From an uncultured Selenomonadales bacterium (GTDB taxonomy: Bacteria; Bacillota; Negativicutes; Selenomonadales; Selenomonadaceae): DNA of 8,040 nucleotides. The translations under genes and the position numbers were made by a program. The notes under the pieces were generated by a model, which ran no database searches, was not told the origin of the DNA, and saw nothing but the letters and a program-made list of their open reading frames with translations. Shown piece after piece: positions 1 through 6,120 of the stretch. Location: positions 1-8,040 of the forward strand of contig CAMVIO010000084.1 in assembly GCA_947167555.1 (NCBI GenBank), written 5' to 3'. Position 1 is the first letter of the stretch, and each line of letters starts with the position of its first letter.

Positions 1-311
1 ATCACCTTGAAGCCCATGAACGCAGACAGATTCAACCGTATGTCAGAAATCATTGCTCCGTCTTCCTTATGGATATAGAGCGGCGCTTCCGTCGCGTCGC
101 GAATAGCGTCGTTCGCGCCAATATGGTCGCAATGGCCGTGGGTATCCAACACCGCCTTGATGGAGAGCTTCGCCTCGCGGATATACGCAAGAATCTCTTT
201 CGCCATTCCGCCCGGATCGATCACGACGCCCTCGCCCGTATCATCAGAAACCACATAACAATTCTCGTCAAAAGGCATGACCGCAAAGGACTGAATTGTA
301 AGCTTTCCCAT
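1..311 (-). CDS. MBL-fold metallo-hydrolase (glyoxalase II-like), 3' end outside the window
   Basis: This is the N-terminal 103 residues of a metallo-beta-lactamase-fold hydrolase; the rest lies beyond the left edge. The protein opens with the usual beta-strand layout (FAVMPFDENCYVVSDD, then GVVIDPGG at about 28-35). It reaches the metal-binding signature THGHCDHIGAN at residues 57-67, where H58, H60, D62 and H63 form the HxHxDH motif that binds a two-metal centre. This layout is typical of small cytoplasmic glyoxalase II-like hydrolases of the YcbL/GloB type; hydroxyacylglutathione or another thioester is the family substrate, but the true substrate here is unknown. The start is the ATG at 309-311, preceded by AGGAGG with a 9-nt spacer. 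It begins 4 nt after the rel stop codon, so it is almost certainly co-transcribed and probably translationally coupled to rel. No signal peptide is seen. The fold is secure; the substrate is not. Confidence 0.9.
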   Translation of the reverse strand, partial: MGKLTIQSFAVMPFDENCYVVSDDTGEGVVIDPGGMAKEILAYIREAKLSIKAVLDTHGHCDHIGANDAIRDATEAPLYIHKEDGAMISDIRLNLSAFMGFKV

Positions 312-315
312 CGCC

Positions 316-2556
316 TCATTCCTCCTCTTCTTTTGGCTCGTGAATCTCCTTTGCCCCCGTTGGCATTGAACGGCTGACGCTGTAAACATCCTTCAGACGG
401 CGGAACTTCGTCATGATCTGAGAAACCTGCTGCGCGTTCTTGACGTCGAGCCCCATAAGGACCGTCGAGGTCTTGTTGTTCCGGTTCGGCTTCGCGTTGA
501 TGGAGCTGATGTTGACCTTCATCTCCGAAATCACCGCCAAAAGCTCTGTCAACATCCCGCTCCGATCGTTGCATCTGATAGCGATTTGCACCGTGTATTC
601 CTTGTCCAGCCCGATATCCCAGTCCACTTCCAACGCCCGGGAATAATCGCCGGCATCGTGGAAAATGTTTGGGCAATCCTCCCGATGCACGGAAACGCCG
701 CGTCCCCGGGTTACAAAGCCCACGATCGGATCGCCGGGAATCGGGTTGCAGCAACGCGCCAAGTGCACGAGAATCCCCGCCTCGCCTTCCACAAGCACAC
801 CGTGGCTGGATTTCTTGACCTCGCCTTGTTGCGGCTTTAATTCGGAGAGCAGCTTGGAAACATCCGGCGCGGTATTTTCTTTCAATTCTTGTTTGTGCAG
901 GTCGATCAGTTTTGTCAGAATGCTGTTGACAGTGATTCCGCCAAACCCCAGCGATGCCAGCATGTCTTCCTCGGCATGGACGTTGAACCTTTTTGCCACT
1001 TGCAGAAGACGGTCGTCTTTCAAAAGTTCCTTGGGCTCGTATCCGAGGCGCTTCGCTTCTTTTTCAATCAATGCGCGCCCGCGCTCGATATTTTCTTCCC
1101 GCGTCGCTTTTTTGAACCACGAGCGGATTTTGTTGCGCGTTTCAGACGAAGCGACGATATTGAGCCAGTCCCGGGACGGGCCATTGTTCGCCTTGTTCGT
1201 GATGATGGAAACGATGTCGCCGTTTTTCAGCTTGTATTCCAGCGGCACCAGCTTGCCGTTGACCTTCGCGCCGACGCAGTGGTGGCCGACTTCGGTATGG
1301 ATGCGGTAAGCGAAATCCAGCGGAATCGACCCTTTCGGAAGCCCGATGACATCCCCCTTCGGCGTAAACACAAAAACCTCGTCGGAAAAAACATCCACCT
1401 TCAGCGCTTCGACGTATTCCCTCGGATCGTTGAGTTCCTGCTGCAGATTGACCATCTGACGGAGCCAGGACATCTTTTGGTCGTAGGCGTCCCCCGCAGT
1501 GGCACTCTTCCCTGTCTCTTTGTATTTCCAATGGGCGGCAAAGCCGTACTCGGACACTTGGTGCATCGCGAAAGTGCGGATCTGGATTTCCAGCGGATAG
1601 CCGCTGGTCATCACCGTCGTATGGAGCGATTGGTAGCCGTTGGACTTCGGCATCGCGATATAGTCCTTGAACCGACCCGGCATCGGTTTCCACATGGCGT
1701 GGATCAGCCCCAGCACACCGTAACATTCGGCCTCGGTGTCCACCAGCACGCGCACGGCGGAAAGATCATAAATCTCGGCAATGCTCTTGTTGTCCCGGCG
1801 CATTTTCTTGTAAATGCTGTAAAAATGCTTTGCCCGGCCGCGAATTTCTGCCTTCATGCCCGAAGATTCCAGTTTTTCGCGAAGCTGCGCCATGGCCTCG
1901 TCGATGAACGCCTGCCGTTCCTGCCTCTTCTGGCTTACATTCTCCACAAGATCGTAATAAATTTCCGGCTCCAAATACCGGAGACAAAGATCCTCCAGCT
2001 CGCACTTGATATTTGAGATGCCGAGTCGGTTTGCCAGCGGCGCGTAAATCTCGATGGTCTCGCGGGCGATACGCTTCTGCTTGTCCGCTCGCATATATTT
2101 CAGCGTCCGCATATTGTGGAGCCTGTCAGCAAGTTTGATCAAAATAACGCGCAAATCTCTCGCCATCGCGAGAAACAGCTTGCGGTAGTTTTCAAGCTGC
2201 TGCTCCTCTTTCGACTTATATTCGATTTTGCCGAGCTTCGTCACACCGTCGATCAAAAGTGCGACCTCGCCGCCGAACTTTTCCTGCATTTCCTCGATGG
2301 TGAACGTCGTATCCTCGACGACGTCATGCAATAGCGCCGCCGAAATCGCCGCCTCGTCGAGGTGCATATCCGAAAGGATATACGCCACATTCAGGGGATG
2401 AATGATGTATTCCTCTCCGGAAGCACGTTTCTGCCCCTCATGGGCCTCCTTCGCAAGATCGTAAGCCCTGCGGATCAAATCCACATCCGCACCCGGCTGC
2501 GTATGCTTGACCTCGGAAACTATATCGTCTATCGTAATCGGTTTTGGCTTGGTCAT
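316..2556 (-). CDS. relA: Bifunctional (p)ppGpp synthetase/hydrolase Rel (RelA/SpoT family)
   Basis: This cytoplasmic long RSH enzyme makes ppGpp/pppGpp from ATP and GDP/GTP and also hydrolyses it, driving the stringent response. Numbering is from the ATG at 2556 (746 aa, a normal length for the family). The HD hydrolase domain carries H53 (in YIIHP), the HDVVED motif at 77-82 and the KLADRLHNMRTL helix at about 141-152. The synthetase domain has the RGRAKHFYSIYKKM basic loop at about 240-253, D264 in YDLSAVRV, the GRFKDYIAMPK segment from 294, and E323 in LEIQIRT. RFKD is the RxKD form of bifunctional enzymes, not the ExDD form of hydrolase-dead RelA. A TGS domain follows (about 390-455), then the CC/zinc-finger domain (C602, C603, H624, C628) and a C-terminal ACT domain (about 655-730). 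All catalytic motifs are intact. A GTG at 2565 would add three residues, but GGGGTGG lies 5 nt before the ATG, so 2556 is preferred. The protein ends in a poly-Glu tail whose codons hold the next gene's ribosome site. Confidence 0.96.
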   Translation of the reverse strand: MTKPKPITIDDIVSEVKHTQPGADVDLIRRAYDLAKEAHEGQKRASGEEYIIHPLNVAYILSDMHLDEAAISAALLHDVVEDTTFTIEEMQEKFGGEVALLIDGVTKLGKIEYKSKEEQQLENYRKLFLAMARDLRVILIKLADRLHNMRTLKYMRADKQKRIARETIEIYAPLANRLGISNIKCELEDLCLRYLEPEIYYDLVENVSQKRQERQAFIDEAMAQLREKLESSGMKAEIRGRAKHFYSIYKKMRRDNKSIAEIYDLSAVRVLVDTEAECYGVLGLIHAMWKPMPGRFKDYIAMPKSNGYQSLHTTVMTSGYPLEIQIRTFAMHQVSEYGFAAHWKYKETGKSATAGDAYDQKMSWLRQMVNLQQELNDPREYVEALKVDVFSDEVFVFTPKGDVIGLPKGSIPLDFAYRIHTEVGHHCVGAKVNGKLVPLEYKLKNGDIVSIITNKANNGPSRDWLNIVASSETRNKIRSWFKKATREENIERGRALIEKEAKRLGYEPKELLKDDRLLQVAKRFNVHAEEDMLASLGFGGITVNSILTKLIDLHKQELKENTAPDVSKLLSELKPQQGEVKKSSHGVLVEGEAGILVHLARCCNPIPGDPIVGFVTRGRGVSVHREDCPNIFHDAGDYSRALEVDWDIGLDKEYTVQIAIRCNDRSGMLTELLAVISEMKVNISSINAKPNRNNKTSTVLMGLDVKNAQQVSQIMTKFRRLKDVYSVSRSMPTGAKEIHEPKEEEE
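321..326 (-). promoter_or_regulatory. Shine-Dalgarno of the MBL gene inside the end of rel
   Basis: On the minus strand this reads AGGAGG, 9 nt before the ATG at 311. The same bases are the last Glu codons of rel (GAA GAG GAG GAA, 319-330). Ribosomes finishing rel therefore uncover or reuse this site, which supports translational coupling. It also fixes the MBL start at 311 rather than the ATG at 319, which overlaps the rel stop codon and opens a different, non-homologous frame. Confidence 0.8.
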
Positions 2557-2561
2557 AGGGT

Positions 2562-2568
2562 CCACCCC
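2562..2568 (-). promoter_or_regulatory. Shine-Dalgarno of rel, decides the ATG start
   Basis: The minus strand reads GGGGTGG, 5 nt before the ATG at 2556. It overlaps the alternative GTG at 2565, which itself has no ribosome site at a usable distance. The spacing favours the ATG. Confidence 0.6.
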
Positions 2569-2595
2569 ATCGTATATTGTCTATTACTGCACTCT

Positions 2596-2604
2596 ATTAT
2601 AGCA
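2596..2604 (-). promoter_or_regulatory. rel promoter with extended -10
   Basis: The minus strand reads TGCTATAAT: a perfect TATAAT (2596-2601) with the TGn extension (2602-2604). At a 17-bp spacing the -35 position (2619-2624) reads TACGCT, a poor match to TTGACA, as is usual for extended -10 promoters. The predicted start lies near 2589, giving a leader of about 30 nt before the rel ATG. The poor -35 position falls inside the 2615-2636 repeat element. Confidence 0.65.
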
Positions 2605-2614
2605 CATGGTAAGG

Positions 2615-2636
2615 AAAAAGCGTACCCGATGCGAAA
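2615..2636. repeat. 22-bp element also forming both arms of the helicase terminator
   Basis: The plus strand fits AAAAAGCGNACCCGAYGCG followed by AAA. It matches the left terminator arm at 4857-4878 at 20 of 22 positions in direct orientation. It matches the reverse complement of the right arm at 4883-4904 at 21 of 22. No second arm follows it here, so it is a single half-site and cannot form the hairpin. It lies between the divergent promoters: it covers the -35 position of rel and sits 14 bp before the helicase -35. It could be a protein-binding site, a remnant of a mobile palindrome, or one side of a recombination pair around the helicase gene. Confidence 0.7.
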
Positions 2637-2650
2637 TCTCTTTCCTTTTC

Positions 2651-2679
2651 TTGCCGTTCACACATTCCTGTCATATAAT
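2651..2679 (+). promoter_or_regulatory. Sigma-A-type promoter of the helicase gene
   Basis: TTGCCG at 2651-2656 is followed after exactly 17 bp by a perfect TATAAT at 2674-2679. Transcription would begin near 2686, leaving a short leader of about 25 nt before the ATG at 2711. The spacing and -10 are ideal; the -35 matches TTGACA at four of six positions. Confidence 0.75.
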
Positions 2680-2698
2680 GAAAACAAATTACCATCGC

Positions 2699-2704
2699 AG
2701 GAGG
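2699..2704 (+). promoter_or_regulatory. Shine-Dalgarno of the helicase gene, decides the start
   Basis: A perfect AGGAGG lies 6 nt before the ATG at 2711. The frame is open upstream to about 2606, but that extension crosses the promoter and encodes no helicase-like sequence, so 2711 is the start. Confidence 0.85.
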
Positions 2705-2710
2705 GACGAC

Positions 2711-4858
2711 ATGAGCGGAAATATCCTTTCGGGGCTGAATGCGGAGCAGCGAGCGGCTGTGCTGGCCACCGAGGGCGCGGTGCGCGTCGTGGCGGGCGCC
2801 GGCTCCGGCAAGACGCGGGTGATCAGCCATCGCTTCGCCTATCTGGCGACAGAACTTGGCGTGCTGCCGAGACATATTCTCTGCGCCACCTTCACTAACA
2901 AAGCGGCGAATGTCATGCGTGCCCGCATCCGGCGGCTGATCGGCGACGACGACACTGGATATATTTCCACGTTCCACGGCTTCTGCGTTTCTGTATTGAA
3001 GGAGGACAGCCACGCAGTCAATTACCCGAAAAGCTTCCTCGTCGTGGACAACGCCGACATCGACACGATGCTGGCACGGGTCTACGAAGAACGCGGTCTG
3101 ACGCTGCGCCACAGGACTTTTTCCGACGCACGGGACATGATCGAGATACAGAAGACTTTCAAGCAGCCCGACTATTACAAGGATTTGATCGCGATGCCGC
3201 TGGAAGCGCTGCGGGAAAAATACATGGCGGCACGGGATGCTGACGAGATCATTTTTCTCGGCTATCTCTGGCAGGAAAAAAAATGCTTCGCCCTCGACTA
3301 CAACGACCTCATCGTCTTCACGCTGCACATTTTCGAGGAAAACGAGACCATCCGGCAAAAATGGCAGGAACGGCTTGAATACATCATGGTGGACGAATTC
3401 CAGGACATCGACGATTTGCAATATCGGCTTTTGAAGGTTCTCACCGCCCACCACGGCAACCTGTTCGTCGTCGGCGATCCTGACCAGACCATTTACACCT
3501 GGCGCGGGGCCAACGGCCGATTCCTGATGGACTTCGACCAACATTTTCCCGGAGAGAAAACTATCCCTATGGTGAAGAATTATCGTTCGACGCCGGAAAT
3601 CCTGTCCGCCGTCAATTCCCTGATCGCGAAAAACCATAACCGCATCAAAAAGGATTTGCTGCCCGTCCGAGAAAACGGCGAAAAGCCGATTTGCCACCAT
3701 GGGCCTAACGCCAAAGAAGAATCGCGCTGGATTGCCGCCCGCATCGCGGAACTGACGGCGGAGGGGATACAGCCTTCCGATATCGCGGTGCTGTACCGAG
3801 CCCATTATGTGACGCGCGCGTTGGAAGACGCGCTGATCGACGCCAAGATTCCCTATGTCATATACAGCGGCACGCCCTTTTTCGCGCGGCGCGAAATCAA
3901 GGACGCTCTCTACTATCTCCGCATGGCCGTCTACAAAGACGACCTCTCCTTCCGCCGTGTCGCGAACCTGCCGAAGCGGAACCTCGGGCAAAGACGTATG
4001 GCATTTCTCGAAGAAATCGCCGAAAAGGAAAATTGCACGCTGTACCAAGCGCTCCAAAAGAATCTCGACAATGAAATCTTCAAACGCACGAAGGCAAAGG
4101 ATTTTGTGGCGTTGGTGGAAACCTTCGCCCAGCGGGCGGATGAACCCGCGACAGAACTATTGGCGGCGATTCTCGACGCCAGCGGCTACGAACGGTTGCT
4201 TCGCACCGAGGGCAGCCAGGAACGGCTGGACAATCTGGCGGAGCTGAAGGCCGCTGTCCGCGAGTACGAGGAAACCTGTGGCGAAGAGGCAAGCGCCGCG
4301 GATTTCCTCGATCACGCAGCTCTGTTCACAAACAGCGACGCCGAAACACATCAAGACCGAGTGCGGCTGATGACAATCCATACGGCGAAGGGACTGGAAT
4401 TCCCTGTCGTGTTCCTGATGGCGATGAACGAGGGAATCCTGCCTTCCCGCAAGACAAAGACGCGGGAAGCCATGGAGGAAGAAAGGCGGCTTGCCTTCGT
4501 GGCGATGACGAGGGCAAAGGACAAGCTATATCTTTCCGAGGCTGAGGGCCTCCATAACGACGGAGCGGTGCGCTTCCCATCCCGTTTTCTGCTGGACGTA
4601 GACAAAACCCGGCTCATTTTTGATCCGGAACCGAACAAGGCTTTAGTGGAAGAAGCCCGCGCCGAGATTACCGCTAAAGAAGCGCGGCTGGAAGACCACG
4701 CCGCCGAAGAGCTAACCCCCGGCCAACGAGTACGCCATGCCGCCTTTGGTGCCGGAACGGTTCTTTCAATAGAGACTGACGCCGTCAAGGTTCAGTTCGA
4801 CACGATAAAAACCCCGCGCGCCTTGGCCGCAGGGAAATTGGAAAAAATGAGTCGATAA
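2711..4858 (+). CDS. UvrD/Rep-family superfamily 1A ATP-dependent DNA helicase
   Basis: This is a 715-residue 3'-5' DNA helicase of superfamily 1A, close to the usual size of PcrA/UvrD. All the motifs are visible in order: Walker A GAGSGKT (29-35), Ia ATFTNKAANVMRARI (59-73), Ib STFHGFC (86-92), Walker B VDEFQD (227-232), III GDPDQTIYTWRGAN (255-268), IV NYRSTPEIL (290-298), V MTIHTAKGLEFPVVFL (554-569) and VI EERRLAFVAMTRAKDKLYLS (590-609). The tail TPGQRVRHAAFGAGTVLSIE (669-688) matches the Tudor-like C-terminal domain that in PcrA/UvrD contacts RNA polymerase. The family acts in nucleotide-excision and mismatch repair, replication restart and removal of stalled transcription complexes. The GDPDQTIYTWRGAN form of motif III and STFHGFC form of Ib differ from textbook PcrA (GDADQSIYRWRGAD, STFHSMC), so this may be a PcrA-like paralogue; no symbol is assigned. 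It is monocistronic: it has its own promoter, diverges from rel, and ends in a terminator overlapping the stop codon. Confidence 0.93.
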   Translation: MSGNILSGLNAEQRAAVLATEGAVRVVAGAGSGKTRVISHRFAYLATELGVLPRHILCATFTNKAANVMRARIRRLIGDDDTGYISTFHGFCVSVLKEDSHAVNYPKSFLVVDNADIDTMLARVYEERGLTLRHRTFSDARDMIEIQKTFKQPDYYKDLIAMPLEALREKYMAARDADEIIFLGYLWQEKKCFALDYNDLIVFTLHIFEENETIRQKWQERLEYIMVDEFQDIDDLQYRLLKVLTAHHGNLFVVGDPDQTIYTWRGANGRFLMDFDQHFPGEKTIPMVKNYRSTPEILSAVNSLIAKNHNRIKKDLLPVRENGEKPICHHGPNAKEESRWIAARIAELTAEGIQPSDIAVLYRAHYVTRALEDALIDAKIPYVIYSGTPFFARREIKDALYYLRMAVYKDDLSFRRVANLPKRNLGQRRMAFLEEIAEKENCTLYQALQKNLDNEIFKRTKAKDFVALVETFAQRADEPATELLAAILDASGYERLLRTEGSQERLDNLAELKAAVREYEETCGEEASAADFLDHAALFTNSDAETHQDRVRLMTIHTAKGLEFPVVFLMAMNEGILPSRKTKTREAMEEERRLAFVAMTRAKDKLYLSEAEGLHNDGAVRFPSRFLLDVDKTRLIFDPEPNKALVEEARAEITAKEARLEDHAAEELTPGQRVRHAAFGAGTVLSIETDAVKVQFDTIKTPRALAAGKLEKMSR

Positions 4859-4904
4859 AAAGCGAACCCGACGCGAAACACTTTTCGCATCGGGTTCGCT
4901 TTTT
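4857..4904. terminator. Strong bidirectional Rho-independent terminator
   Basis: The arms at 4857-4878 and 4883-4904 form a 22-bp stem closed by a 4-nt loop, with one C-A mismatch (4872 with 4889). The AAAAA at the base of one arm and TTTTT at the base of the other give a U-tract in both directions. The left arm includes the last two bases of the helicase TAA codon. It sits between the convergent helicase and reductase genes and can stop transcription from both. The stem is unusually long for a terminator and its arm recurs at 2615-2636. Confidence 0.9.
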
Positions 4905-4935
4905 CATTGAAAAAAGATATAGGCAAGAAAATCTC

Positions 4936-5961
4936 TCATACGGCAACTTCGCCTGCCAATACACGCTTGTAGTCTTCGTAATTCTTGCGTAACAACGTGG
5001 GAGTATCGAGTTCGTAAGGGCATTTCGCCGTACACTGGCGGCAGTTCAGACATCCCTCAATCTTTTTCATTTCCGCCTGCATCTCCGGCGTGAGCCACGC
5101 TTTCGACGGCGCCCGGCGAAGCATCAGCGACATGCGCGCGCACTGGTTGATCATGATTCCCGCCGGACACGGCATACAATAACCGCAACCGCGGCAGAAT
5201 TCTCCTGTCAACTCTTCGCGTTCCTTCGCGATAAACGCTTCAATCTCAGGCGTCATCTTCGGAGTGTCTTTCATATACGAAAGCCATTCGGCAAGTTCTT
5301 TCTCGCGCTGCACCCCCCAAATCGGCATCACATTGTCATACTGTGCCATAAACGCCATCGCTGCCCGCGAATTCGTGATGAGTCCGCCTGCAAGCCCTTT
5401 CATCGCAATGAAGCCCATTTCCGCTTCTTTGCACTTTTGAACCAGCGCCTGCTCCTTTTCCGAAGAAAGGTAACTGAAAGGAAACTGCATCGTTTCATAA
5501 AGCCCGGACGCCACGCAGTCGAATGCGACCTGAAGCTTATGCGCCGTGACGCCGATATGCAGTATCTTTCCCTGCGCTTTCGCCTCGGTCATGCACTCGT
5601 ACATCCCGGAGCCGTCCCCCGGCGCCCAGCACTGGTTGACGCAATGGAACTGGTAAAGGTCGATATGGTCCGTGCGAAGATTTTTCAGCGAGGTATCAAG
5701 ATCCTTCCAGAATCCCTCCGGCGTCGTGGCATGGGTCTTCGTGGCGATGAATATCTCATCGCGCATTCCCTCGAAAGCCGCCCCCAGTTTCTCTTCACTG
5801 TCGCTGTATGCCCGTGCGGTATCGAAGTACGTTATTCCTCCTTCACGGGCAGCACGAAGGAGCTTCACCGCTTCGGTCCTTGTCACGCGCTGGATCGGCA
5901 ATGCGCCAAATCCGTTCTGCGGTGCTTCTATTCCTGTCTTTCCCAAAGTGATATTCCGCAT
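4936..5961 (-). CDS. Aldo/keto reductase with C-terminal iron-sulfur domain
   Basis: This 341-residue protein joins an aldo/keto reductase barrel to a ferredoxin-like tail. The barrel has the catalytic tetrad of the superfamily: D47 and Y52 (in FDTARAYSDSEEKLG), K75 (in IATKTH) and H106 (in LYQFHCV). This implies NAD(P)H-linked reduction of a carbonyl substrate. The tail carries two cysteine clusters, C256-C259-C262-C265 (CRGCGYCMPCP) and C304-C307-C310-C314 (CLNCRQCTAKCP), the second a classic 4Fe-4S pattern, with C274 nearby as a further possible ligand. This architecture is common in anaerobes, is usually annotated only as an oxidoreductase, and its substrate is unknown. It is probably cytoplasmic; no signal peptide is seen. 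The ATG at 5961 is preceded, after 7 nt, by a run of seven G that serves as the ribosome site. No promoter is evident just upstream, so it is probably transcribed with the permease gene. The terminator at 4857-4904 lies downstream. Confidence 0.92.
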   Translation of the reverse strand: MRNITLGKTGIEAPQNGFGALPIQRVTRTEAVKLLRAAREGGITYFDTARAYSDSEEKLGAAFEGMRDEIFIATKTHATTPEGFWKDLDTSLKNLRTDHIDLYQFHCVNQCWAPGDGSGMYECMTEAKAQGKILHIGVTAHKLQVAFDCVASGLYETMQFPFSYLSSEKEQALVQKCKEAEMGFIAMKGLAGGLITNSRAAMAFMAQYDNVMPIWGVQREKELAEWLSYMKDTPKMTPEIEAFIAKEREELTGEFCRGCGYCMPCPAGIMINQCARMSLMLRRAPSKAWLTPEMQAEMKKIEGCLNCRQCTAKCPYELDTPTLLRKNYEDYKRVLAGEVAV

Positions 5962-5985
5962 TTTTCGTCCCCCCCGATCATCAAA

Positions 5986-6105
5986 TTACCTGTTGAAGCC
6001 TTTTCGTAATGATCCTCCATACTCACCATACATGCTTCCGTGCCTGAAAACTTTTTCCTCCATGCCGTACCGCCAGAGAAACTCTTTTACCTTTCCAATC
6101 GCCAT
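5986..6105 (-). CDS. Possible small ORF (39 aa) between permease and reductase, unrecognised
   Basis: This 39-codon reading frame runs from ATG at 6105 to TAA at 5986-5988. It encodes a basic, aromatic-rich peptide beginning MAIGKVKEFLWRYG and ending in LRKGFNR, with no membrane segment or cysteine. It lies in the same frame as the upstream permease and starts 15 nt after that stop codon. It ends 24 nt before the reductase start, spacing that fits a small gene within an operon. A GTG at 6114 could be an alternative start. Against it: no clear Shine-Dalgarno precedes either start, I do not recognise the sequence, and a 40-codon frame can arise by chance. It is not a lost C-terminus of the permease, which is already full length for its family. 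Confidence 0.3.
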   Translation of the reverse strand: MAIGKVKEFLWRYGMEEKVFRHGSMYGEYGGSLRKGFNR

Positions 6106-6120
6106 TTTTTGCACTTCATA

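Noticed and set aside
221..754. A minus-strand frame using the ATG at 319 that overlaps the rel stop codon
   Set aside because: Its product resembles no protein family, whereas the frame starting at 311 carries the HxHxDH metal motif and is correctly spaced from AGGAGG.
889..2016. A 375-codon open frame on the plus strand opposite rel
   Set aside because: It lies wholly antisense to the conserved synthetase-TGS region of rel, has no ribosome site or recognisable motifs, and is best read as a codon-bias shadow.
2597..4057. A 486-codon open frame on the minus strand opposite the helicase gene
   Set aside because: It is antisense to a gene with every SF1 helicase motif intact, its translation has no recognisable domain, and its 3' end runs into the rel promoter region. 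Codon bias of the sense gene explains the lack of stops.
5976..6014. GATCAT/ATGATC inverted repeat between the small ORF and the reductase
   Set aside because: The arms are 6 bp with a 27-bp separation, and extending the stem needs a 5-nt bulge. There is no U-tract, so it is not a terminator, and chance is likely in a region this size.
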